NCBI GenBank assembly: GCA_030631525.1
Contig: DAOVKY010000072.1
Span: 1-5,327 of the forward strand
Source of the DNA: a bacterium
GTDB lineage: Bacteria; JAHJDO01
DNA: 5,327 nt
Direction: 5' to 3'
The notes under the pieces were generated by a model. It saw only the letters and a program-made list of their open reading frames with translations, searched no databases and was not told where the DNA came from. Positions 1-5,327 of this stretch are shown in pieces (within the stretch, counting starts at the first letter, position 1; every line of letters starts with the position of its first letter). Both the position numbers and the translations under genes were made by a program.

Positions 1-495
1 AAACAAGAAACTGTGATGATTAGAAACATTCAGTATCATCCTGTAAGTGATGGATTGCTTCATATAGACTTTTATAAAATATTGCTTCATGAGAAAATTA
101 CTACAAGGATTAATATAATTCTTACTGGCGAGGCTCCGGGCGTTAAAGAGGGGGGGGTGCTGGATCACTCTATGAGAGATGTGGAAGTTAGCTGCTTGCC
201 TGATAAAATGCCAGGTCACTTTGAAGTAGATGTTACGCAGTTGGAAATAGGTTCATCCATCCATATAAGGGATCTGAATGTTTCTAAGGATGTAGAAATT
301 TTAGCAGACGCGGAGCAAGCGATTGTTTCTATTGTTCCTCCAACTATTATAAAGGAGGAGGAAGTTTCTGTGGAAGAAGAGCCGGAAGTTATTGAGGAAG
401 GAAAGGAAGAGGTTGAAGCTGAGGCATCAGAAGGGGAGGAGCGGAAAGAAGAGAAAGAGCAGAAAGAAGAGAAAAAACCAGATGAGCAAAAGTAG
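1..495 (+). CDS. rplY: 50S ribosomal protein L25/CTC (TL5 family), 5'-truncated
   Basis: This is the C-terminal part of the long, two-domain form of ribosomal protein L25 (CTC/TL5), which binds 5S rRNA in the large subunit. The reading frame is open from base 1, so the real start lies upstream and the ATGs at 13 and 16 are internal. The visible 164 residues begin near the end of the 5S-binding domain, with the family-typical IQYHPVSDGLLHIDFY at about residues 10-25. The CTC domain follows, with GEAPGVKEGGVL at about 44-55 and LEIGSSIHIRDL at about 81-92. By comparison with the family, roughly 65-70 N-terminal residues are missing. The last 45 or so residues are a low-complexity tail of Glu and Lys, a common but variable ending in this family. 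The stop codon abuts the pth start, so the two are probably co-translated. The family assignment is secure; only the 5' end is unknown. Confidence 0.95.
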   Translation, partial: KQETVMIRNIQYHPVSDGLLHIDFYKILLHEKITTRINIILTGEAPGVKEGGVLDHSMRDVEVSCLPDKMPGHFEVDVTQLEIGSSIHIRDLNVSKDVEILADAEQAIVSIVPPTIIKEEEVSVEEEPEVIEEGKEEVEAEASEGEERKEEKEQKEEKKPDEQK

Positions 496-1068
496 ATGAA
501 AATAATTGTGGGATTAGGTAATCCGGGTATCAAGTTCAAAAAAAACAGACACAATGCAGGATTTATGGCCATTGATAAAGTGGCAAAAGAGACGGGGATT
601 AATATAAAAACCAGAAAGTTTGATTCTGTAATTGGTCGGGGTTTTATAGGAAAGGATGAAGTAATTCTTGCAAAGCCCCAGACTTTTGTCAATTTAAGCG
701 GACAGGCAGTCTCAAAGCTTGTTAATTTCTATAAAATGGATTTGGAAGATTTGGTTGTTGTTCATGATGATGCTGATATAGAATTCGGCAGGATCAAAGT
801 TAAGAAGAATGGAAAATCCGGCGGACATAATGGTATAGAATCTATTATAGATGCGCTGGGTAATGAAAATTTTTCGAGAATACGTATTGGTATAGGCAGA
901 AGTATTCATTATGAGGATTTAAAAAAATACGTGCTGAAAAATTTTGATAAGCTTGAAATGAGTAAATTTGACGAGATTTTATCCAGGGTTTTAGACGCTG
1001 TAATCATAACTATAAGGGACAGCATTGATAAAGCAATGTGTACCATCAACACATTGGCAATTGTATAG
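496..1068 (+). CDS. pth: Peptidyl-tRNA hydrolase
   Basis: This 190-residue cytoplasmic enzyme cleaves the ester bond of peptidyl-tRNAs that drop off ribosomes, releasing tRNA for reuse. Its length is normal for the bacterial Pth family. The N-terminus MKIIVGLGNPG is canonical and fixes the start. By position, the residues equivalent to the E. coli active site are all present: Asn9, the catalytic His19 (in NRHNAG), Asn66 (in KPQTFVNLSG), Asp91 (in VVHDDAD) and Asn112 (in GGHNG). RIRIGIGR at 128-135 is also typical. The ATG follows the rplY stop codon directly (TAGATG) and I see no strong Shine-Dalgarno sequence before it, so translation probably depends on ribosomes finishing rplY. Nothing in the coding sequence looks damaged. 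Confidence 0.97.
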   Translation: MKIIVGLGNPGIKFKKNRHNAGFMAIDKVAKETGINIKTRKFDSVIGRGFIGKDEVILAKPQTFVNLSGQAVSKLVNFYKMDLEDLVVVHDDADIEFGRIKVKKNGKSGGHNGIESIIDALGNENFSRIRIGIGRSIHYEDLKKYVLKNFDKLEMSKFDEILSRVLDAVIITIRDSIDKAMCTINTLAIV

Positions 1069-1074
1069 AAAGGA
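1069..1074 (+). promoter_or_regulatory. Ribosome binding site that sets the hppA start
   Basis: AAAGGA lies 7 bases before the ATG at 1082. It supports that ATG over the in-frame TTG at 1025, which lies inside pth and would add 19 hydrophilic residues unlike a pyrophosphatase N-terminus. Confidence 0.7.
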
Positions 1075-1081
1075 ATTTGTT

Positions 1082-3079
1082 ATGTTGTTTTCATTGATAT
1101 GTAGTTTTTTAGCGCTGGGTTTTGCTCTGATTCTTGCAATTGGAGTTCTAAGAAAAGAAGAAGGCACGCAGAAGATGAAGGATATATCTCGTCTTATACA
1201 AGAGGGAGCTATGGCTTTCTTAAAACGGGAGTATAGTTATATTGCTGTTTTTGTGGTTTTAATAGCAGGGCTGATTGGCGTTAGTTTGGGTTGGAAGACA
1301 TCTGTTGCTTTTATAATTGGTTCTTTTATGTCTGCTTTTGCAGGATATATTGGAATGAGTATAGCAACAAGAGCAAATTCCAGAACAGCAAATGCTGCCT
1401 CTTATGGAGGAGTAAAAGCAGCATTAAATGTTGCAATTTCGGGCGGCTCAGTAATGGGAATGAGCGTGGTTGGTCTGGCTTTATTAGGTCTTATTCTTGT
1501 GTATTTTATATTTAAAGGGGACCCTGTAATAATAAATGGATACGCTATGGGAGCAAGTCTTGTAGCTCTTTTTGCAAGATCAGGTGGAGGGATATTTACA
1601 AAAGGCGCAGATATGGGTGCTGATCTTGTTGGTAAGGTGGAAGCGGGCATTCCCGAAGATGACCCCAGAAATCCCGGTGTGATCGCTGACAATGTCGGGG
1701 ATAACGTAGGAGATGTTGCAGGTCTGGGCGCAGACCTTTTAGAGTCGTATGTTGAATCCATTATTGCAAGCATAGCTATTGCTTCAACATTCGTGGTTAT
1801 AATGGGACAAAGTGTAGCCGATAAGTTAAAATTTATGCCGATTTATATAGCAGGCGCAGGGATTATAGCTTCTATTATTGGAGTAATCTATGTAAAGGTA
1901 TTTGGCAAAAAAAATCCTCAGGGAGCTTTAATGGGCGGGACTTATGTAAGCGCTGTTTTATCGATCATAGGCACATATTTCATTGTAAGCAGATTTGGCG
2001 TAGCGTTTGAGAGCTATTCTAAATTAGGACCTTTTTATGCTACACTTGCTGGAATTATATCAGGTATGGCAATTGGTTTTACAAGCGAGTTTTTTACTTC
2101 AACAAAATATAAACCGGTTAGAGAACTTGCCGAAAGTTCCAAGAGCGGTCCTGCGATAACTATTACCGGAGGGCTGGCAGTCGGCATGCAAAGCACGTGT
2201 ATGCCCGTGCTGGTACTTGCCGGCGCCATTATGATTGCTTATCATTTTGCCGGAGGATATGGAGTTGCTATGGCTGCTGTAGGTATGCTTGCCACAACCG
2301 GCATGATCGTCTCAGTTGATTCATACGGGCCTATTGCTGACAATGCGGGAGGTATAGCGGAGATGGCAAAAATGGATCCGTCTGTAAGAAAAATAACGGA
2401 CAATCTGGACGCTGTCGGCAATACAACAGCAGCAATTGGTAAGGGGTTTGCAATAGGTTCAGCTGCATTTGCGACTATAGGATTGGTGTCCGCTTATATT
2501 ATGATAGTCGGCATAAAAGGAGCAGATATTACGGACCCCAAAGTTATGGCAGGTTTATTAATTGGAGGTATGCTGGCGTTCCTATTCTCTTCAATGCTTT
2601 TTAAGGCTGTTAGTAGAGCTGCGTATGAGTTGATAGCTGAAGTGAGAAGACAGTTCAGGGAAATTAAAGGATTAATGGAAGGAAAGGTAATGCCTGATTC
2701 AGCAACATGCGTTGATATTGCAACAAAAGGGGCTATTCAGGGTATGTTACTTCCTGGCGCTATGGCTATTGTAGCGCCTGTTGCAATTGGATTGTTATTA
2801 GGGCCTAAAGCTCTTGCTGGGTTGCTTGTTGGGGCATTAATATCAGGTCTCATGCTTGGCATACAAATGGCAAATAGCGGCGGAGCTATGGATAATGCTA
2901 AAAAGTATATTGAGGAAGGAAATTTTGGCGGAAAGGGCAGTGAGGCTCATAAAGCAGCTGTTATTGGAGACACAGTGGGCGATCCGCTAAAGGATACAGT
3001 TGGTCCTTCTATTAATATTTTGATTAAGCTTATGAGTATTATTTCTCTTGTTTTAGCGCCATTGTTTAAGAAATTTTGA
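1082..3079 (+). CDS. hppA: Membrane-bound, ion-pumping pyrophosphatase, predicted K+-dependent
   Basis: The 665-residue integral membrane protein hydrolyses pyrophosphate and uses the energy to export H+ or Na+ across the inner membrane. The length and the many hydrophobic segments fit the usual 15-17 helix architecture. The pyrophosphate and Mg-binding motifs are intact: [13 protein letters not shown] at 175-187, DDPRNP at 193-198, DNVGDNVGD at 203-211, [12 protein letters not shown] at 413-424, and [14 protein letters not shown] at 629-642. In [10 protein letters not shown] (446-455), Ala450 stands where K+-independent enzymes carry Lys, and Gly453 where they carry Thr, which predicts K+ dependence. 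The ion-gate helix reads [11 protein letters not shown] (216-226), with Glu221 at the position typical of Na+ pumps and Glu225 one helical turn further on, as in plant-type H+ pumps. The transported ion therefore cannot be settled from sequence alone. The gene starts 13 bases after pth and is probably co-transcribed with it. Confidence 0.97.
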   Translation: MLFSLICSFLALGFALILAIGVLRKEEGTQKMKDISRLIQEGAMAFLKREYSYIAVFVVLIAGLIGVSLGWKTSVAFIIGSFMSAFAGYIGMSIATRANSRTANAASYGGVKAALNVAISGGSVMGMSVVGLALLGLILVYFIFKGDPVIINGYAMGASLVALFARSGGGIFTKGADMGADLVGKVEAGIPEDDPRNPGVIADNVGDNVGDVAGLGADLLESYVESIIASIAIASTFVVIMGQSVADKLKFMPIYIAGAGIIASIIGVIYVKVFGKKNPQGALMGGTYVSAVLSIIGTYFIVSRFGVAFESYSKLGPFYATLAGIISGMAIGFTSEFFTSTKYKPVRELAESSKSGPAITITGGLAVGMQSTCMPVLVLAGAIMIAYHFAGGYGVAMAAVGMLATTGMIVSVDSYGPIADNAGGIAEMAKMDPSVRKITDNLDAVGNTTAAIGKGFAIGSAAFATIGLVSAYIMIVGIKGADITDPKVMAGLLIGGMLAFLFSSMLFKAVSRAAYELIAEVRRQFREIKGLMEGKVMPDSATCVDIATKGAIQGMLLPGAMAIVAPVAIGLLLGPKALAGLLVGALISGLMLGIQMANSGGAMDNAKKYIEEGNFGGKGSEAHKAAVIGDTVGDPLKDTVGPSINILIKLMSIISLVLAPLFKKF

Positions 3080-3115
3080 ATTTTTTAATTCTAATATGTG
3101 GATGATGTATCAATG

Positions 3116-3121
3116 AAAGGG
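3116..3121 (+). promoter_or_regulatory. Ribosome binding site of the TPR-like lipoprotein gene
   Basis: AAAGGG lies only 2 bases before the ATG at 3124 but 8 bases before the in-frame ATG at 3130. The spacing favours 3130 as the real start, which would shorten the protein by two residues and leave the signal peptide intact. Confidence 0.45.
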
Positions 3122-3123
3122 TC

Positions 3124-4020
3124 ATGAAGATGATAAATAAGTGTAGCTACGTTATAAGTGTCGCTCTCATTGTAACGATCTTTTGTAGTTGTGGTAATTT
3201 AAGGACAGAAGATACTAAGAACACAGGTACGATACAGAACTTTACCGATGCTGAACTTGACGACCTTGAAAGCAAGTTGAAGAACGATCCGAATTGCCGT
3301 TGGAAACTTCTTTCAGTGGATCGAAAGAAACTGATTCCGCTACTCCTCGCGGCGCAGGAAAGAAACCCAACGTACATTAATTTCATCTGGTGTCATTTGA
3401 TTGATATGTGCTTTGCCGAAGACCAATTCCAAGCAAGACGACTCCCGGCGGAACAGCGGCGAGCACGTTACAAATGTGCACTCGGATATTTGCGGAAGTC
3501 CTCTCAGATTCTGCAAACAGCATTAGAAGTCAACCCTGACAAGTCCGACAAGAAAGCCCTCAAAGGCCGCGTGTCCTCATTAAATGTGCGTATTGCCCTC
3601 GCATCACTTGAAACTGGGGACATTGCCTCTGCGAAGCGATTAGCTGAAGAGATAGTAAAACGCAGTCCCAGTCATCACCTTGCCCGCACCGTTCTGGGAC
3701 GTGTTGCTCTTCGAGAGAATGACCTCGAAGCTGCCAAAATACACCTTCTGAAATCCGTTACGATTGGTTCTGACAATCCAAGTCTTAGATCGTTCGGTCC
3801 CAGCTTCATACTTGCTCGTGAGCTTCTGGAGAAAGGGGAGAAGTCCGCAGTTCTTGAATACTTGGACGTAGTACAGACGTTTTGGGCTGATGTCAATGAT
3901 CCTCGCCGCCAGTCCAATCCCAATAGCTTGCGAGTGGCGCAAGACCATGCCAAAAAATTGACAAAGTGGAAAAATGAGATTATGAAAGGCAATATACCTC
4001 AGGATAATCAATGGCGATAG
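3124..4020 (+). CDS. Predicted lipoprotein with TPR-like helical repeats, function unknown
   Basis: I do not recognise this 298-residue protein as a named family. Residues 1-22 look like a lipoprotein signal peptide: Lys2 and Lys6, a hydrophobic stretch at 9-20, then FCSC with Cys23 as the likely lipidated residue. The lipobox is imperfect because Phe sits at -3. Gly24 follows Cys23, so by the E. coli rule the protein would go to the outer membrane, facing the periplasm. Residues 26-60 are polar and probably a linker. From about 65 on it looks alpha-helical. Two TPR-like units stand out at about 152-184 (ALASLETGDIASAKRLAEE) and 186-219 (LGRVALRENDLEAAKIHL), with a possible third at 227-255. 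Such repeats usually bind other proteins. Codons are clearly richer in C and G than in the flanking genes (for example CGC, CTC, GCC), which suggests a separate origin. The start may be 3130. The reading frame is convincing; the function is not known. Confidence 0.8.
   Translation: MKMINKCSYVISVALIVTIFCSCGNLRTEDTKNTGTIQNFTDAELDDLESKLKNDPNCRWKLLSVDRKKLIPLLLAAQERNPTYINFIWCHLIDMCFAEDQFQARRLPAEQRRARYKCALGYLRKSSQILQTALEVNPDKSDKKALKGRVSSLNVRIALASLETGDIASAKRLAEEIVKRSPSHHLARTVLGRVALRENDLEAAKIHLLKSVTIGSDNPSLRSFGPSFILARELLEKGEKSAVLEYLDVVQTFWADVNDPRRQSNPNSLRVAQDHAKKLTKWKNEIMKGNIPQDNQWR
3958..3986 (+). promoter_or_regulatory. Possible sigma70-type promoter inside the lipoprotein gene end
   Basis: TTGACA (3958-3963) is a perfect -35 match, followed after 17 bases by TATGAA (3981-3986), which matches four of six -10 positions. 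It would transcribe towards the MNT/HEPN pair about 185 bases downstream. In AT-rich DNA such a match can arise by chance, and it lies in coding sequence. Confidence 0.2.
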
Positions 4021-4089
4021 ATAGTGCGAAACAAGAATGCACCTAACATATATTAGAAATAGAAAAATGCAACAATACAATAAAAATAT

Positions 4090-4155
4090 CATTGCGAGGA
4101 GCGTAGGCGACGTGGCAATCTTAAAAGACGAGATTGTTTCACTTTGTTCGCAATG
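4090..4155. repeat. REP-like inverted repeat element
   Basis: A 66-base element is bounded by perfect 8-base inverted ends, CATTGCGA (4090-4097) and TCGCAATG (4148-4155). A second inner pair, CAATCT (4116-4121) and AGATTG (4131-4136), closes a 9-base loop. The stretches between the outer and inner stems are unequal (18 and 11 bases) and pair poorly. From memory, the form CATTGCGAGGAGC ... GGCAATCT ... AGATTG ... CGCAATGAC resembles a dispersed palindromic repeat found in many copies in a range of bacterial genomes. It carries no gene and no evident target-site duplication. The rest of the gap (4021-4089 and 4156-4174) is AT-rich, and I see nothing in it beyond the ribosome binding site of the next gene. 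Confidence 0.75.
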
Positions 4156-4174
4156 ACCGAAAAGGAATTTTAAA

Positions 4175-4468
4175 ATGAGATCGCTTGAAGAGATAAAAAA
4201 AATTTCGGCAGAACATAAAGAAGAGTTAAGGGGAAGGTTTAAAGTAAAAGAACTTGGAGTTTTTGGCTCTTATGTTAGAGGGGAGCAGAAAAGAAAGAGC
4301 GATATTGATATTTTGGTTAGCTTTGAGGAGACTATCGGGCTTTTTGAATTTATGGATTTGGAAGAATATCTAAAGAATTTATTTGGAAGCAAAATTGATC
4401 TTGTGTCTAAAAAAGCTTTAAAGCCATATATTGGAAAATATATTCTTGAGGAGGTTATTTACATATGA
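4175..4468 (+). CDS. mntA: MntA-like minimal nucleotidyltransferase, antitoxin of a MNT/HEPN pair
   Basis: The 97-residue protein is a minimal nucleotidyltransferase of the DNA polymerase beta superfamily. The family core is complete: GVFGSYVRGE (28-37) with Gly31-Ser32, then SDIDILV (42-48) with metal-binding Asp43 and Asp45, and a third acidic position, Asp75, in KIDLVS (73-78). In the characterised MntA-HepT systems the MNT protein is the antitoxin and transfers AMP from ATP onto a tyrosine of the HEPN partner. The same role is inferred here because a HEPN gene follows with a 4-base overlap. AGGA at 4163-4166 lies 8 bases before the ATG and supports the start. Base composition is AT-rich like the core genes and unlike the lipoprotein gene upstream. 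The family is clear; antitoxin activity is inferred from the pairing. Confidence 0.9.
   Translation: MRSLEEIKKISAEHKEELRGRFKVKELGVFGSYVRGEQKRKSDIDILVSFEETIGLFEFMDLEEYLKNLFGSKIDLVSKKALKPYIGKYILEEVIYI
4448..4454 (+). promoter_or_regulatory. Ribosome binding site of the HEPN gene, inside the MNT gene
   Basis: GAGGAGG lies 10 bases before the ATG at 4465 and is embedded in the last codons of the MNT gene. With the ATGA overlap, the toxin gene has its own strong site and can also be coupled to translation of the antitoxin. Confidence 0.65.
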
Positions 4469-4818
4469 AAGGACGAGATTACAGAGATTATATTCAGGAT
4501 ATAATTGATTCTGTAAGTGATATAGAGTCGTTTACAAGAGATATGAGTTTCGAAGATTTTAATAATGACAGGAAGACAATAAATGCAGTTATAAGAAGTA
4601 TTGAAGTTATTGGAGAGGCAACAAAAAGTCTTCCTGAGTCTATTAGAGATAAAAATCCTTCTATTCCATGGAAGAAGATGGCAGGAATGAGAGATAAGAT
4701 GATACATGAGTATTTTGGTGTGGATGTTGAAATTTTATGGAAGGTGGCAAAAGAAAATATACCGTCAATTAAGCCATTAATTCGAGGTGTATTGAAAAGT
4801 TTAAATGAACATTTGTAA
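4465..4818 (+). CDS. hepT: HepT-like HEPN domain protein (DUF86), toxin of a MNT/HEPN pair
   Basis: This 117-residue, mainly alpha-helical protein belongs to the HepT/DUF86 branch of HEPN proteins, which are RNases in the studied toxin-antitoxin systems. The diagnostic RX4HXY motif is Arg76, His81 and Tyr83 in MRDKMIHEYFGVD (75-87). The preceding IGEATKSLP (49-57) and IPWKKMAG (67-74) are also typical of the family. Arg and His form the RNase site in characterised members, and the motif Tyr is the residue that MntA modifies with AMP, so Tyr83 is the predicted target here. The ATG overlaps the MNT stop codon (ATGA), a classical sign of a co-translated pair. The active-site motif is intact, so the toxin is predicted to be functional. 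The gene ends 26 bases before rpsF with no terminator visible between them, so read-through into the ribosomal gene is possible. Confidence 0.9.
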   Translation: MKGRDYRDYIQDIIDSVSDIESFTRDMSFEDFNNDRKTINAVIRSIEVIGEATKSLPESIRDKNPSIPWKKMAGMRDKMIHEYFGVDVEILWKVAKENIPSIKPLIRGVLKSLNEHL

Positions 4819-4831
4819 AATTTTAAAAAAC

Positions 4832-4840
4832 GGGAGGTGA
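4832..4840 (+). promoter_or_regulatory. Strong ribosome binding site for the GTG-started rpsF
   Basis: GGGAGGTGA is close to a full complement of the 16S rRNA 3' end, and its GGAGG core lies 7 bases before the GTG at 4845. It decides that start, because the frame has no upstream ATG giving a sensible S6 N-terminus. Confidence 0.8.
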
Positions 4841-4844
4841 TTTA

Positions 4845-5132
4845 GTGGATAAAAATAAGTATGAAGGTTTATTTATTATAAACTCTGATTTAGCAGAAGA
4901 GGATAGGGATAAGGTTATAAAAGATATTGAAAAAGATATTGCATCGGCAAAAGGCAAGGTTATAGATGTTGACCGTATTGGAAAGAAAAAACTTGCTTAT
5001 AAGATCAAAAAGCGCATAGAAGGAGTGTATGTAAATATAAAATTCGAAGCTCCTTCTGAAGGCATTGCTGTGCTTAATAAGAAATTAAAAATGAAAGAGG
5101 ATATATTTAGAGTTTTTATTTTAAGGAAGTAA
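4845..5132 (+). CDS. rpsF: 30S ribosomal protein S6
   Basis: The 95-residue protein is small-subunit ribosomal protein S6, which binds the central domain of 16S rRNA together with S18. Length and pattern fit the family: YEGLFIINSDLAEED (6-20), the helix 21-36, GKKKLAYKIKKRIEGVYVNIKFE (46-68, the conserved basic strand region), and the C-terminal KMKEDIFRVFILRK (82-95). Translation begins at GTG behind a very strong ribosome binding site. ssb follows after 22 bases, the usual rpsF-ssb arrangement, and rpsR (S18) commonly comes next in such operons, here beyond the window. What lies upstream is unusual: a MNT/HEPN toxin-antitoxin pair instead of another translation gene. No dedicated promoter was recognised in the 26 bases between them. 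Confidence 0.95.
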   Translation: MDKNKYEGLFIINSDLAEEDRDKVIKDIEKDIASAKGKVIDVDRIGKKKLAYKIKKRIEGVYVNIKFEAPSEGIAVLNKKLKMKEDIFRVFILRK

Positions 5133-5154
5133 TATAGAAAAAAGGAGAGTAAAC

Positions 5155-5327
5155 ATGGCAAATTTGAATAAGGTTTTTTTGATGGGCAATTTGACAAGAG
5201 ATCCAGAACTCAGATATATACCAAGTGGTACTGCAGTTGCGGATTTTAGCATAGCAATTAATCGGTTTTTTAAAAATAAAGAGGGAACAAAGACAGAAGA
5301 TACATGTTTTGTAAGAGTTGTTGTATG
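5155..5327 (+). CDS. ssb: Single-stranded DNA-binding protein, 3'-truncated
   Basis: The first 57 codons of ssb are present before the window ends. The protein coats single-stranded DNA in replication, repair and recombination and recruits partner proteins through its C-terminal tip, which is not visible here. The visible part is the start of the OB fold and is highly typical: MANLNKVFLMGNLTRDPELR (1-20), then IPSGTAVADFSIAINRFF (22-39) and TCFVRVVV (50-57). AAGGAGAG at 5142-5149, 5 bases before the ATG, fixes the start. It lies 22 bases after rpsF and is probably in the same transcript. The assignment is secure. Confidence 0.96.
   Translation, partial: MANLNKVFLMGNLTRDPELRYIPSGTAVADFSIAINRFFKNKEGTKTEDTCFVRVVV

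Noticed and set aside
352..365. Strong Shine-Dalgarno-like AAGGAGGAGG inside rplY.
   Set aside because: It is explained by Lys-Glu-Glu-Glu codons, and no sensible start codon with a real reading frame follows.
216..692. Long open frame on the - strand across the end of rplY and the start of pth.
   Set aside because: It is the Ser-rich mirror of the Glu/Lys tail of L25 and the start of a well-supported pth, with no domain resemblance.
1025..1081. In-frame upstream TTG start for hppA inside pth, adding 19 residues.
   Set aside because: The extension is hydrophilic and unlike the family N-terminus. A good ribosome binding site stands 7 bases before the ATG at 1082.
3078..3091. Perfect inverted repeat GAATT-TTTT-AATTC just after hppA, considered as a terminator.
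   Set aside because: The stem is only 5 pairs, four of them A-T, with no T-tract after it; it is too weak to call.
3640..4092. Overlapping open frames on the - strand opposite the lipoprotein gene end.
   Set aside because: They lie opposite a well-supported + strand gene, show no recognisable motif and have no convincing ribosome binding site.
4154..4174. Six-codon reading frame (MTEKEF) just before the MNT gene, considered as a leader peptide.
   Set aside because: It starts within the repeat arm and its codons are the ribosome binding site region of the next gene; nothing else supports it.
1..5327. CRISPR arrays, tRNA or rRNA genes, riboswitches, transposases.
   Set aside because: No regularly spaced repeats, cloverleaf-type sequence, rRNA signature or transposase-like protein was seen on either strand.

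Overview
The window comes from a low-GC bacterial chromosome. It carries seven complete genes, all on the + strand, and is cut at both ends: the start of the L25 gene and the end of the ssb gene lie outside. The conserved frame is a housekeeping cluster: ribosomal protein L25/CTC (rplY), peptidyl-tRNA hydrolase (pth), a membrane pyrophosphatase (hppA), then ribosomal protein S6 (rpsF) and single-stranded DNA-binding protein (ssb). Neighbouring rplY-pth and rpsF-ssb are common in bacteria. The energy-conserving pyrophosphatase and the AT-rich codon use would suit an uncultured anaerobe, for example from the Omnitrophota or a related lineage. That placement is inference, because no rRNA or other phylogenetic marker was compared.

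Region 1 (1-3079) is a tight run. pth starts on the base after the rplY stop codon, and hppA starts 13 bases after the pth stop. L25 acts on 5S rRNA in the ribosome, Pth recycles peptidyl-tRNA released from ribosomes, and HppA couples pyrophosphate hydrolysis to cation export. Biosynthesis, including aminoacyl-tRNA formation, supplies the pyrophosphate.

Region 2 (3080-4818) looks like accessory material lying between hppA and rpsF. It holds a predicted TPR-like lipoprotein with visibly more C/G-rich codons than its neighbours, a 154-base gap containing a 66-base REP-like inverted repeat (4090-4155), and a two-gene MNT/HEPN toxin-antitoxin module of the MntA-HepT type whose genes overlap by 4 bases.

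Region 3 (4819-5327) returns to the core with rpsF, which has a GTG start behind a very strong Shine-Dalgarno sequence, and the first 57 codons of ssb. rpsR and rplI often follow these genes, but that part is outside the window.

No tRNA, rRNA, CRISPR array, transposase or convincing rho-independent terminator was seen. The longest stretch without a gene is 4021-4174. I found no clear candidate for a wholly new system. The items most worth a second look are the repeat and toxin-antitoxin island inside a translation/replication cluster, the pair of glutamates in the ion-gate region of the pyrophosphatase, and the unrecognised lipoprotein.
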